From the NCBI RefSeq assembly GCF_037126465.1, contig NC_088203.1:99572668-99636667 (forward strand): DNA of 64,000 nt. Direction: 5' to 3'. Within the stretch, counting starts at the first letter, position 1. Each line of letters opens with the position of its first letter. Origin of the DNA: Ornithodoros turicata. Its lineage: Eukaryota; Arthropoda; Arachnida; Ixodida; Argasidae. Positions 46,824 through 58,722 of the stretch are shown here, piece after piece. A program made the position numbers and the translations under genes. The notes under the pieces are model-generated. The model was given only the letters and a program-made list of their open reading frames with translations. It was not told the DNA's origin and made no database searches.

Positions 46824-47696
46824 CAGGGTGTCCCAGAAAACGTGTCATTGAATTATAATAAAAATACTACGCCACCTAGAATCATGCGGTCAACAGCATT
46901 TGTTCTTATTAGGTTTTTGCCACCTCCTAATTGTGAATGTCACGCACTCCAAGTTTAATTATGTTAACATTTGCGAACTGAACTCGGAAATTTGCAAAGT
47001 AAAGGTCACTTTTTTACCCCACCAATATGAAGAGCGTGCCGATTCACTCAAATTCATGATAATTCACAGTGATATTCACGAGCTATCCCATCGGAAAAAA
47101 TAACCGAATATCATGCTTTTCGGAGCCTTGGACCATAGCGCGCGATGACTTTTTGACGCAATCGCTCTCAGTGCGACGAAAGGAGGTTCCGAAGTCAGCC
47201 CACAGAGTGATAGAGAAAGTAACAGTTCCTAAAATTCGGGGAGGGAAAGCATTATCCCAGCGAAAGTCGGACGTGATAAGCCGTGCCTGTTTATCTTTTC
47301 TGCGATGTCGGGGAGGGCTGGGTTTCCAACCTCCTTTCGTCGGAGAGACAAAGATTGCGCTGAAAAATTCATCGTGCGCTATTCTGTGCGACCTCAGCAG
47401 AGCATGATGTTCGGCTATTTTTTCCGATGGGAGAGCTCCTGAATATCCCTTTCAATTATCATTAATTTGACTAAATTAGACACGCTCTTCACATTGGTGG
47501 GGTAAAAAAGTGACCTTTACTAGGAAAATTTCCGACTTAAGCTTGCAAAAATTTACATAATTAAACTTACGTTACATGACATTCACACGAGGAGGTGGCA
47601 AAAATCCAGTAAGAACAAATGCCATTGACCGCATGACTCTAGGTGCTGTAGTTTTTTTTATTATAATTCAATGACACGTTTTCTAGGGACACCCTG
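46824..47696. mobile_element. 873-bp CAGGGTGTCCC element with about 300-bp terminal inverted repeats, unit 2
   Basis: The ends CAGGGTGTCCCAGAAAACGT and its near complement continue as inverted repeats past 'gtaaaggtcacttttttacc'. TA flanks both sides (46,822 and 47,697). The centre has a second palindromic pair (cgctctcagtgcgacgaaag / ctttcgtcggagaga). No transposase is present. A half copy lies at 10,997. Confidence 0.88.
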
Positions 47697-48774
47697 TATA
47701 TGACTAGGGCTATGTATCATACATATTATGATACATACTCTCCGGCTTATTCCCGCGGTGGAACCAGCTCTTTCTGCAAAGGCAGGTTGGAATGACAAGT
47801 AACTGTCTTTGCAATCTGCCTTTCCAGAAAGAGCTGGTGCCACCTCGCGGAAAGCAGCGAAATGGAGTGGTTTTCAATAGCGGTGTGAAGTAAGGCCCTG
47901 TACGTGCTGTCCCCGTTTGTTCTAAAGGTTTAAGTGGACATAACCTGTACTTTATGGAGCGTCCGGTTTATTACCGGTATCTGTGCACGAGCAGTGAGCA
48001 AAAACTACACTACTACTACTACTGCTGCGGGTTCATTCGTCTACACCGAAACCGGAACAAGCTAAAATTCTCCCCCTTGTTGTACTTTGATTTGCACATG
48101 CGGAACGAACATGCCACTACCGTCTTAACTAAAAAGTCCCACAGGTTCACAAAATATTGCCTCTTATCGCAGAAATGTGCAACCCGATATAATGTGGATG
48201 ACGGACGCCGAATGACAACTAGAGCCTTACTCAATATGCTCGGTCCCTATTGACTCAGTATTAGGAGGCATGTGACAACCAAACGCCGAGTCCCGATAGG
48301 ATACGCCACCGTTTCGCGCATGCTCCGTTAATACTTTATGAAACAGGCTGTGGAAATTATAATTTGAAATGCTGAACTGAATGGTTATGCACAGCCACAG
48401 GTTTCGATAGCTGTAACTGTATTCCACGACCAAACACCTGTAGAATAATGCCTCGGTAGAATCAGTGCAGAAACTCACCAATGTCGGCTCTTCTTCGGTC
48501 GTTCTTTGTTCTCCGGGCCATTGCTCCTGGTATTGCGTATGGCTGTCATCCGGGAAGTCGACGACCTGCATGTTTACACTCGTCTTGTCGGTGTGGCACA
48601 CAACCAAAGGCAACGGGCCACGGATCTATGCAATGGATGGATGAGAGGGTGGATGGTGATGTACGAAGTCGAAGGCCAAATTCGAATGGCACAACAGAAG
48701 GCACGATCACGAGGGCAAGATACAGCAGATCATCATCTTCCAACCTCCTGCTTCTTCCCTGTCCAAGCAAATGT

Positions 48775-49720
48775 CACACTGGTTATACACGTGTTCCAAA
48801 CATGTATGACAACATGTCTTCAAACACGTATGGCGTATGTATAATGCTATGTCACACTGGTCATACAATTCTTGTTTGACAACATCGTTCGATTCAAACG
48901 CTTGTATGATTATACATCGCCTCGAACATGTGTCGTTCAAACATCGGTCACACTGGTTATACAACTACAGTGGGAGTGGCTTAAACACTGATGTATGACA
49001 CACGTCAGTGTCACAGCAACCAATCCAGGAGTTTATATAACTTCCATTCGCGGACATCGCAATTCAAAATGTACGAAGACGACGAAGACGGGCCTGTACT
49101 GGCTGATTTTCGATTGTTTCATGCTCCATGTGCGCAGGCAAAGAGGTCGCCATTTTGAACGTACGTGCAACACAATGTCGCGAACACTGACTTACAACTT
49201 ACTCGTGCAAAATAACTCACGCGCATCACGATGTCGTTGACACTGACCGTTGCAAACGTTTTCGTTTGCACGTTTCGTTTCGTTTCGTTTTGTTCGTGTC
49301 GTGGCGAATACGCCCGTTTATACAACTTGTCCATCACCGTTTTTCGGCAGTGCCCAAATACATCGTCGTGTGTTTGACAACATGTTGTCAAACATAGTCA
49401 GAGCGCTTGCTTGTATGACGGCACGGTCACACTGGGTATACACACGTGTTTTAAAACATGTTTTGCCGGTGTTTAAGCAGTGTGACCAGCACTGTATGGT
49501 CATACATGTTTAAGGGATGTTTGTTATACACGTTCGTCATACATGTATGACGGGATATAGATGGGTAGTGTGTGGGCAGTGTGACCAGCAGCACTGTGAC
49601 CACCAGAGTGTGTGTCAGCTGTGTGACCTTGTCACACAGCAGTGTGACAAGGCATGTTTGTTATACACGTTCGTCATACATGTATGGCGGGATGTTGGTG
49701 TATAATGTATAACCAGTGTG
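48775..49720. mobile_element. 946-bp DNA transposon derivative with CACACTGGTTATACA ends, unit 2
   Basis: The 15-bp terminal inverted repeats are CACACTGGTTATACA and its complement. Unit 1 lacks the element. Inside, a TATA box (tttatataact, 49,034) precedes an ATG at 49,070 opening the frame MYEDDEDGPVLADFRLFH, which stops after about 29 codons. This looks like the truncated start of a transposase gene, perhaps PIF/Harbinger. Numerous CATACATGTATGAC palindromes fill the ends. The right part (49,560-49,690) is expanded relative to unit 3 by repeated 'gcagtgtgacc'. Confidence 0.7.
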
Positions 49721-51037
49721 ATATGAGATGTAAGGCTGGTTAGGCGCGGGGGTGAACTTACATGTACCGGGTGTCTGAGTTAAATCCTCGGTCTAAATAA
49801 TTCGTGAACGAGTGCACCGATCGAATAACTTTGTTTTTTATAAATAGCTGCCCGATACTACCTTCAGGCTGCGCACCTTGTTAGTGAGTGCGAGGCGCTC
49901 ATTATTTAAATAAGTATTAAAACGAGTTCATTCTTGAGTGTTTTCAGTGCCCGTCTGATAGCGAGAGTACAGAGCACAACTTTACTTGTCTTGTCTTCAG
50001 GAATTGTCTTGTCTTTGCTATGACTTCTTGTCTTGACTTTAGGACTTAAGCATGTCTTTAGAACTAACCGCGTCCTAAACACAAGTCATCGTCCTATATT
50101 TTGAACATAAATATGTTTGAAGGTTGTACCAGAATGATTTGAATGTTTCAGCCTGTGTTTCACTGGTACCTGAGGTGGTACCGGGTAAGATTTTCAACTG
50201 CACGCTTTTCGTATTTATTTTGCAGTGGCCATACTATTACTTAATTTTCTTTAAAAAATGATATTTAGTACTGTACTGATATTTGGTATTGTACTCGGTT
50301 ACTGATGTGCCGCTACGGAGTAATACACGTAAAAAATGTTCAAATTACAGTAAAAATCCGGCGACGATGTGTTACATTAGAGTAAATACAGCCTGAGCAG
50401 CAGCATTCCCTGATGCAGCATTCCGCCCCCATACAGGCGCGCAGCGTAACTTACGGTTACTTACATCAGACCTTGACGTCAAAATACGCTCTACCCAATA
50501 TCTCATAGGCTCCACGATATCGGCAGAAGATCAGAGAGAGGCCAGGCCCTCTGCCCTGTCTGCAGTTGCCACCGCCACCACAATACCACCCACAGCTCTC
50601 CCCTCCTCAATAACGAGACAGGCGGCGCTTCCGAGACAGCATGCCAGCTCGTCTAATACCAGCTGTACCTATAGTACGATCAACTGCACTGTCCGCCTTC
50701 GCAACTCAATAACAATGCAACGCTCAGCAACCCAATACTACGCGAAACTCTCAATATCCAAGGCATTACAGCAGTCGACGTGAACTGTGGGAGTTTGTCG
50801 CAGCAGATTTATCCAGACCCCCCCCTTACAGCCCCCTAACGCCCCCAAATGTTCAGTGACGCCCCCTAACATTTCAGCTGTATATCCCCCACCCAACCCC
50901 CACCGCGAATGACAGGGAATGCAGCGTATTCGCCTTCGTCATCGCTTGTTGTGGCTAAGGTGACCTGTAGGAAATTTACTCCCAAGCACGACAGAGACAT
51001 CAAATTGTGTAGAGTTCCTTTATAACGAAGTGAGCTA

Positions 51038-53280
51038 TTACCAGAAGACACATTTGTGCGAGGGATTCATTGGCGAGTCCTTTGGGCAAGAAAAGGTTTC
51101 GCTGAAATGTTGTGAATTCATAAGAGGTACGTTGCATCTTTCATCCGAAGGCGGATGATCTAGCGCCCTCCGTTCTGGGAATTCCTTTCCGCACCACAGT
51201 AGACACCCGGAAATGTAGAAGATCTTGTCCTTCGTCAAATCCCTCACGTTGCCCAGAGTAACATGCGACTTTTTCGAAGCTTTTTTATATGCCCTCAACC
51301 GAGACGTAGTACCCATCGTGTCTGCTAGATACTCCAGGGGATAATCTTTGTAAGCTCTAGCTTTCGGAGCTTTCTCAATAGTCTCGTTGTGGCAACGAAC
51401 GATCTTGTCGTATTCCGCAATACTTTTTTCGGTAAACCACGGTTTGAAATGCCCAGCACCGTCATAATTCCTGCCAGACGTATCGTAGCCGTGCATTAGT
51501 TCATGTGTCACGCCGGTGCCTAGGGTTCCATAGTTCACTTCTGGAGGTGCACCATACGAAAAGACAGGCGTGAGCAAAAGAGGGGTTCCAATGAATATGT
51601 GATTTACCACCGGTATGTAAGCACCATTGACAAGGAATGAAGGAAACGTGTATCGTGGATCCACGAAGGAGGAGTCGCTCAATATTCCATTCCAGTTGTG
51701 CTTTGTCCAAAACTTCCGAACCTGCATGTAGTCCTCAATGAAAGGTCCGTTTAGGTCAGGGAGATCTTTGAAGAACGCGTCTATTTTCAAGGCGGAGCTC
51801 AATTCCGGCGGGAAACCAATATCTCTTTTCAGCATAGAAAGTTTCTTCAGAGCTCCAACGCGAGTTGTCTCGTCGAGCCAATGTGAAGACTCGAAGGACT
51901 TCTTAATCTCGTCGACAATTGTCTGAATCATCTCCCTAGCGAGATTCAGCCTCGAACTGTTCAGTATGGAGAAGAAGAAACCCGAAGCTACAGTATTCGG
52001 GAACATTTTCACAATTTGGTCCAGGCACATAGGAAGATTCAGATAACCAGGCGGACCAATGTACGATGGGTTCAACAAGGAAGCTTTATACAGGTAAAGG
52101 GCAATCTTCCAGGCACAGAATATCCTTAATTCATTTGCCGTAGCATTCCTGAATTTGCCGAATAAATTATGGAAGAAATGAACATCGTTCACTGTCAAGT
52201 CTTTCGGAAGTCTCGAGTCTGTACTATCCTCCACGGCTTCATTCCACTGTTCTGACAGGGTCGTGTCGTTGTTTACCAAAAGGCCTAACTTCGACAAGGG
52301 GAACAGAAGCTTCTTGCTTTCTGAGGTTTCGCTGCCAGTGTACTTAACTTGCGACAGATCGGATAAATTATTCTCCACTGCAATGATCTCATTTGCGAGA
52401 TCGCGGAGGTCTCTGGAAAGGATTGCCGATAAAATTAGCGTAATCTCATCTTTCCTCGCCTCTCGGTCTTTCGTGACGGCGTATTTTACCCAGTAGTCTT
52501 GCCTCATGTATAGTAAAAGCTGCTTGCCTTTTACCCAGCGTGCTTCTATTTCAAATATCAGGGGAATGTCGAAACCAAACATGAATTTCACCATAGCATG
52601 CAGTAGGTCGAATTGCATGTCACTTGCAAAAGTCATTCCTTGCTGCTTTAAAAACTGTCCCATTGCTTCAGTCGTCGTAACGTTATCAATATCCATGCAG
52701 TGCTGGTGGAAGGCCGCTACTTTTTGATATCCCGTTTGCCCTCTTGGGACCTTTTCGTCTTGTAAATGCCTGAGAATATTTAAGGTGATGTTGCGCTGGA
52801 AGACTTCCAAATTGAATGTCGTAGACAGATCATACCAGTGAGATAAAGACCTCAGAGCTCCGTTACAAACGTAACTGTAAAAGTTTTCGCAAGGATCTTT
52901 TTCTGTGTCCACGGACACGTCAATAAGCCAACGTATGTATTGACAATCTTCCGTATCACATACTTTGTCGGTGAATGGATGTTGCGTGATGCGTGTTGAC
53001 ATTGTTGCCTCGGAAGTCGTCTGAGGTATCTCTGCCGTTGACGTGGTGAGCCAGTGAGGAGTGTCTTCATAGTCTTCATAACTGGCATCGGGAAATGGGT
53101 ACTTGGGCTGAAGTTTGGGTATCCCGACATACGCAGGGGTGGAGGTGGTGATATCTTCGCCGTCCGGCGTGTGTCTCCATTCATGACGTGCAACCCAATA
53201 TGCTGCCCAAACGTCCCCAGAACAAGAGTCACAAGGAGTACCTTTCCCAGCAAGGCGTAAGAAGTTTCGTCCTCCTTTAC
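51038..53280 (-). pseudogene. M13 (neprilysin-like) peptidase gene E, last exon, one-base deletion
   Basis: This is homologous to gene D along its length, from the acceptor at 53,281 (exon GTA AAG GAG, Val-Lys-Glu) to TAA at 51,038. A single T is missing near 53,206 compared with D (gctgcccaaacg against gctgctccaaacg). It shifts the frame inside the membrane helix, so the N-terminal 24 codons and the ectodomain are in different frames. The ectodomain frame is otherwise open for over 700 codons, with NGAY, HELMH (51,491-51,505), EYLAD (51,319-51,333), HPPSDER and KCVFW. It also has two in-frame deletions against D (one residue after VPR, four residues after RLPKD) and EFPERRALD for EFPDPTPQT. 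Either a very young pseudogene or a sequencing error. Confidence 0.85.
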
Positions 53281-54372
53281 CTGAAATTAAGAAAAATATA
53301 CTTTGTTCAATCAGAATATAAAAGCACCTGGCCTTTTCGGGTTGAATGTCTTTCCCACGTAAGGATCTGTTTCGATGAACTCCGAGCTATTGCACGATAC
53401 ACGGTTACTTTTTTGTTAATTTAGTTTTTCCTCCATCCAAGAATGATTTGCTTAAACACGTATTGCTTGCAAATAACAGAGTGCAACAAAACCAGATGTG
53501 ACATCAAGTGCGAATGATAGTTTAGCGTGTCTTAGAAGACTGTGGATAATGTGGTTCCTGGAGTACCGCGGCTACCGCACCGGATCAACTGGCGGGATTC
53601 TGAGCCATGCACGCTGTCATTCGTTCCGTTAAGTAGGATGACTTGATGGCGACGGAATCGACGCTCGGCTGACGTTCGCTCATATTGCTCTGAAGTGACA
53701 TCTACACCAACCATGCGTACAAGTTGCTATTCAATACAGAGAAGACCGGTGCTGACTTCGTCTTCGTAGCAGTGCCATGTGACAAGACTGGAAGGTATGG
53801 CGAGTGTTTCACGAAAAGTGAGCCAAAGTTTTAAAACAGAATGGTGATGTAAGTGCTAGCAGATCAGGCCAGTGACAGGGAACCAGCGAACAAGGTTTAT
53901 TCTACTGTCCCGCGCAGAATGACAGTGGGACGTGCTCGATGCACGGAAGTTGTAGTTTTCTTCACTTGCTAACAAATGGTGCATCGCACACCAACAACAC
54001 GAACAGCGTAGTGTTACCAGCGGCGCGGGGAGCACACAAACATTTTTATTTTGCAATTAATTGATTAGTAAAATTAATGTGTCAGTTTCGTGTTCATTAG
54101 GATTAGAACCCCAATGTCAATGAGAAGGTTGGGAGATACAACGACACGAAACTTGCTCGGGATTGCAACAAATCGACGTGGGACTCGCCGCTGACGCGCC
54201 AAGAGCGTCGTATCATGGTGGCGCCCCCGAGCGTACGGTCATTGAACGAAGACTAGCCACATTCCTGACTAACATTTTGGCATTTTGGCTTTATTCCCTG
54301 CGCGTCTTTGATAAGTCCCGCGCCGATTTTATGTTTTTGTCGTTACGTTATTTTCAGTTCTTTTGTGTTACC

Positions 54373-54444
54373 ACACCACATAGCAGGATTGCATAGTGTT
54401 ACCACTGGTGACTAGTAACACTATCCAATCCTGCTATGTGGTGT
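54373..54444. repeat. 30-bp-arm palindrome at the unit 2/unit 3 junction
   Basis: Same palindrome as at 45,785-45,856, with one mismatch in the left arm (gattgcatag for gattggatag). Confidence 0.88.
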
Positions 54445-55443
54445 GCGATTACCCATTCCATTTTTTAACTTTTCTCATATTTCGTGAACCACCCGTGTAT
54501 ACGACAGCGTGCGCAACCCACTCTGATAAGCCAAAGGTTATGAATATTTATGAATTAATTCATTAATTACATGCTTTCTAGGCAATACAATATAATAGAT
54601 TTTTAAGTAGTCATTACACGCATCGCCCCTCAGACCTGAACGTATTGTTTGGGACATTGTTGTCTAAAATATCTCGCCCGTGATGGAGCGGTCCCCTACC
54701 GGAGGTGTCACACAAGAATGAACTGTACCGCAACCAGGCGGCCAAGTACGGCCGAGGGAACGCCTACCACCATCTACCAGCATCACCGACATCATCTAGG
54801 ACACGAAAGTGCTTCCCAAGGTCCCATAGTTGCATCTTGGATTATCCCGTCTGAGCTTCCTCTATACCCCTATGTGGTGAAGTTCATTTTTAAGAGTGCA
54901 AGTACGTAGTTTTCCGATGAAAATTCTGTAACATCTAAAAAACACCCTGTATAGTTGTGTCGTCACACAGTTCTCAACGCGGCGGCGCGTGGATAGCCCT
55001 GTCGACACATCTACGCTTCGAAAGGTCCGTGTACTGGAATGTCCGTGCATCGAAACATCTTTGTGCCGAAACGTCCTCTACCGAAATGCCCTAAAGCAGT
55101 ATTCTTGCGACCCAGCCGTGCACATACGTCTTGGGGCGTCTCCAGGTCCTAGGGCAACCCCAAATGTCCCATGATATCTTAAGACCTCAAGCTTTGAGGA
55201 ATAGATTTTTTTCAATAGGGAATAGGGAACCCTTTTAACAGCCGCTATTGCGCCCGTGGTCCCTTACCGTTCGCGGAGGAACGAACTGAAAGCTCGGGAG
55301 CACGAAGCGAACTAGGTCGGGGACCTAGAGGAAGAAGAGGAGGCAAAGGAAGAGAAAGCTACGTTCTGGATAGATTGACAGTCCCCCATGCGTGACCCAG
55401 TGTAGACAAATAAAGGCCGGTTAGTGTTAGAGGGCTACATATA

Positions 55444-56324
55444 CAGGGTGTCCCAGAAAACGTGGGATTGAATTATAGTAAAAATGCTACGCCACCTAGA
55501 ATCATGCGGTCAACAGCATTTGTTCTTATTAAATGGTTTTTGCCACCTCCTAATGTGAATGTCGTGTCCTCCAAGTTTAATTATGTAAATATTTGCGAAC
55601 TGAACTCGGAAATTTGCCAAGTAAAGGTCACTTTTTCACCCCGCCAATATGAAGAGCGTGCCGAATTCACTCAAATTCATTATACTTCACAGTGATATTC
55701 ACGAACTATCCCATCGGAAAAAATAGCCGAATATCATGCTTTTCGGAGCACCGGACCATAGCGCGCGATCGCGCGACTTTTTGAGCGCAATCGCTCTCAG
55801 TGCGACGAAAGGAGGTCCCGAAGCCAGCCCACAGAGTGATAGTAGAAAGTAACAGTTCCTAAAATTCGGGGAGGGAAAGCATTATCCCAGCGAGAGTCGG
55901 ACGTGATAAGCCGTGCCTGCTTATCTCTTTCTGCGATGTCGGGGAGGGCTGGGTTTCCAACCTCCTTTCGTCGGACTGACGAGGATTGCGCTGAAAAATT
56001 CATCGTGCGCTATTCTGTGCGACCTCCGCAGAGCATGATGTTCGGCTATTTTTTCCGATAGGAGAGCTCCTGAATATCCCTTGCAATTATCATTAATTTG
56101 ATTAATTAGACACGCTCTTCACATTGGTGGGGTAAAAAAGTGACCTTTACTAGGCAAATTTCCGACTTAAGCTTGCAAAAATTTACATAATTAAACTTAC
56201 GTTACATGACATTCACACGAGGAGGTGGCAAAAACACACTAAGAACAAATGCCATTGACCGCATGACTCTAGGTGGTGTAGTTTTTTTATTATGATTCAA
56301 TGACACGTTTTCTGGGACACCCTG
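55444..56324. mobile_element. CAGGGTGTCCC element, unit 3
   Basis: This is the orthologue of the unit 2 insertion at 46,824, in the same TA and with the same inverted ends. It is a few bases longer. Confidence 0.88.
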
Positions 56325-57467
56325 TATATGACTAGGGCTATGTATCATACATATTATGATACATACTCTCCGGCTATTCCCGCGGTGGAACCAGCTCTTT
56401 CTGTAAAGGCAGGTTGGAATGACAAGTAACTGTCTTTGCAATCTGCCTTTCCAGAAAGAGCTGGTGCCACCGCGCGGAAAGCAGCGAAATGGAGTGGCTG
56501 TCAATAGCGGTGTGAACTAAAGTCATGTACGTGCTGTCCCCGTTTGTCCTAAAGGTTTAAGTGGACATAACCTGTACTTTATGGAGCGTCCGGTTTATTA
56601 CCGGTATCTGCACGAGAAGTGAGCAAAAACTACACTACTACTACTTCTGCTGCGGGTTCATTCGTCTACACCGAAACCGGAACAAGCTAAAATTCTCCCC
56701 TTTTTGTACTTTGATTTGCAAATGCGGAACGAACATGCCACTACCGTCTTTATCAAAAAGTCAACTCTACAGGTTCACAGATTATTGCCTGTTATCGCAG
56801 AAATGGCAACCCTGTAATGATGGATGACGGACGGCGAATGACAACTAGAGCCTTACAAAATATGCTCGATCCTATTGACTCAGTATTTAGGAGGCATGTG
56901 ACAACCAAACGCCAAGTCCCGATAGGATACGCCACCGTTTCGCGCATGCTCCGTTAATACTTTATGAAACAGGCTGTGGAAATTATAATTTTAAATGCTG
57001 AACTGAATGGTTATGCACAGCTACAGGTTTCGATAGCTGTAACTGTATTTCACGACTAAACAGCTGTAGAATAATGCCTCGGTAGAATCAGTACAGAAAC
57101 TCACCAATGTTGGCTTTTCTTCGCTCGTTCTTTGTTCTCCGGCCATTGCTCCTGGTATTGCGTATGGCTGTCATCCGGGAAGTCCACGACCTGCATGTTT
57201 ATACTCGTCTTGTCAATGTGGCACTCAACCAAAGGCAACGGGCCACGGATCTATGGATGGATGAGAGGATGAAGGGTGATGTACGAAGTCGAAGGCCAAA
57301 TTCGAATGGCAGAACAGAAGGCACGATCACGAGGGCAAGATACAGCAAATCTTCTTCTTCTTCTACCAATGAGAGAATGGCCGTGAGCCACTAAGGGAGA
57401 TGGCCAGGACAAAAGGGGCTCTTCTTCTTCTTCCAGCCTCCTGCTTCTTCCCTGTCCAAGCAAATGT

Positions 57468-58240
57468 CACACTGGTTATACACGTGTTCCAAACATCTAT
57501 GACAACATGTCTTCAAACACGTATGGCGTATGTATAATGCTCTGTCACACTGGTCATACAATTCTTGTTTGACAACATCGTTCGATTCAAACGCTTGTAT
57601 GATTATACATCGCCTCGAACATGTGTCGTTCAAACATCGGTCACACTGGTTATACAACTACAGTGGGAGTGGCTTAAACACTGATGTATGTCACACGACA
57701 GTGTCACAGCAACCAATCCAGGAGTTTATATAACTTCCATTCGCGGACATCGCAATTCAAAATGTACGAAGACGACGAAGACGGTGCTGCACTGGCTGAT
57801 TTTCGATTGTTTCATGCTCCATGTGCGCAGGCAAAGAGGTCGCCATTTTGAACGTACGTGCAACACAATGTCGCGAACACTGACTTACAACTTACTCGTG
57901 CAAAATAACTCACGCGCATCACGATGTCGCTGACACTGACTCGTGCAAACGAAAACTGTCGTGGCGAATACGCAGTTTATATAACTTGTCCATCACCGTT
58001 TTTCGGCAGTGCCCAAATACATCGTCGTGTGTTTGACAACATGTTGTCAAACATAGTCAGAGCGCTTGCTTGTATGACGGCACGGTCACACTGGTGTACA
58101 CACGTGTTTTAAAACATGTTTTGCCGGTGTTTAAGCAGTGTGACCAGCACTGTATGATCATACATGTTTAAGGGATGTTTTTATACACGTTCGTCATACA
58201 TGTGTGACGGGATGTTGGTGTATAATGTATAACCAGTGTG
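57468..58240. mobile_element. CACACTGGTTATACA element, unit 3 (773 bp)
   Basis: Orthologue of 48,775-49,720. It has the same ends, TATA box and short frame (MYEDDEDGAALADFRLFH at 57,762), but lacks the expanded right part. Confidence 0.7.
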
Positions 58241-58722
58241 ATATGAGATGTAAGGCTGGTTAGGCGCGGGGGTGAACTTACATGTACCGGGTGTCTGAGT
58301 GAAATCCTCGGTCTAAATAATTCGTGAACGAGTGAACCGATCGAATAACTTTCTCTTTTTTTATAAATAGCTGCCCAATACTACCTTCAGGCTGCGCACC
58401 TTGTTAGTGAGTGCGAGGCGCTCATTATTTAAAGTATTAAAACGGGTTCATTCTTGAGTGCCTTCAGTGCACGTCTGATAGCGAGAGTACAGAGCAACTT
58501 TACTTGTCTTGTCTTCAGGACTTGTCTTGTCTTTGCTATGACTTCTTGTCTTGACTTTAGGACTTAAGCTTGTCTTTAGAACTAACCGCGTCCTAAAGAC
58601 AAGTCATCGTCCTATATTTGAACCTAAATATGTTTGAAGGTTGTACCAGAATGATTTGAATGTTTCAGCCGCTTCCACTGGTACCTGAGGTGGTACCGGG
58701 TAAGATTTTCAACTGCACGCTA

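Larger units (their letters stand above)
45827..54414. repeat. Tandem segmental duplication, unit 2 (about 8.6 kb, carries gene E)
   Basis: It is closely similar to unit 3 over the whole shared part and slightly less so to unit 1. It contains in order: MITE end fragment (46,280), 'cgaaaggtccg' block, the CAGGGTGTCCC element, the conserved hairpin, LINE-tail block, the CACACTGG element and M13 gene E. Confidence 0.92.
54415..58722. repeat. Tandem segmental duplication, unit 3 (truncated, no gene)
   Basis: It follows unit 2 closely from the palindrome to 'aactgcacgc' at 58,720 and then stops abruptly. Units 1 and 2 continue 'ttttcgtatttattttgcag' at this point, while unit 3 continues 'tagtagtattgattaatacg'. 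The M13 gene, which would lie about 800 bp further on, is absent. Confidence 0.92.
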
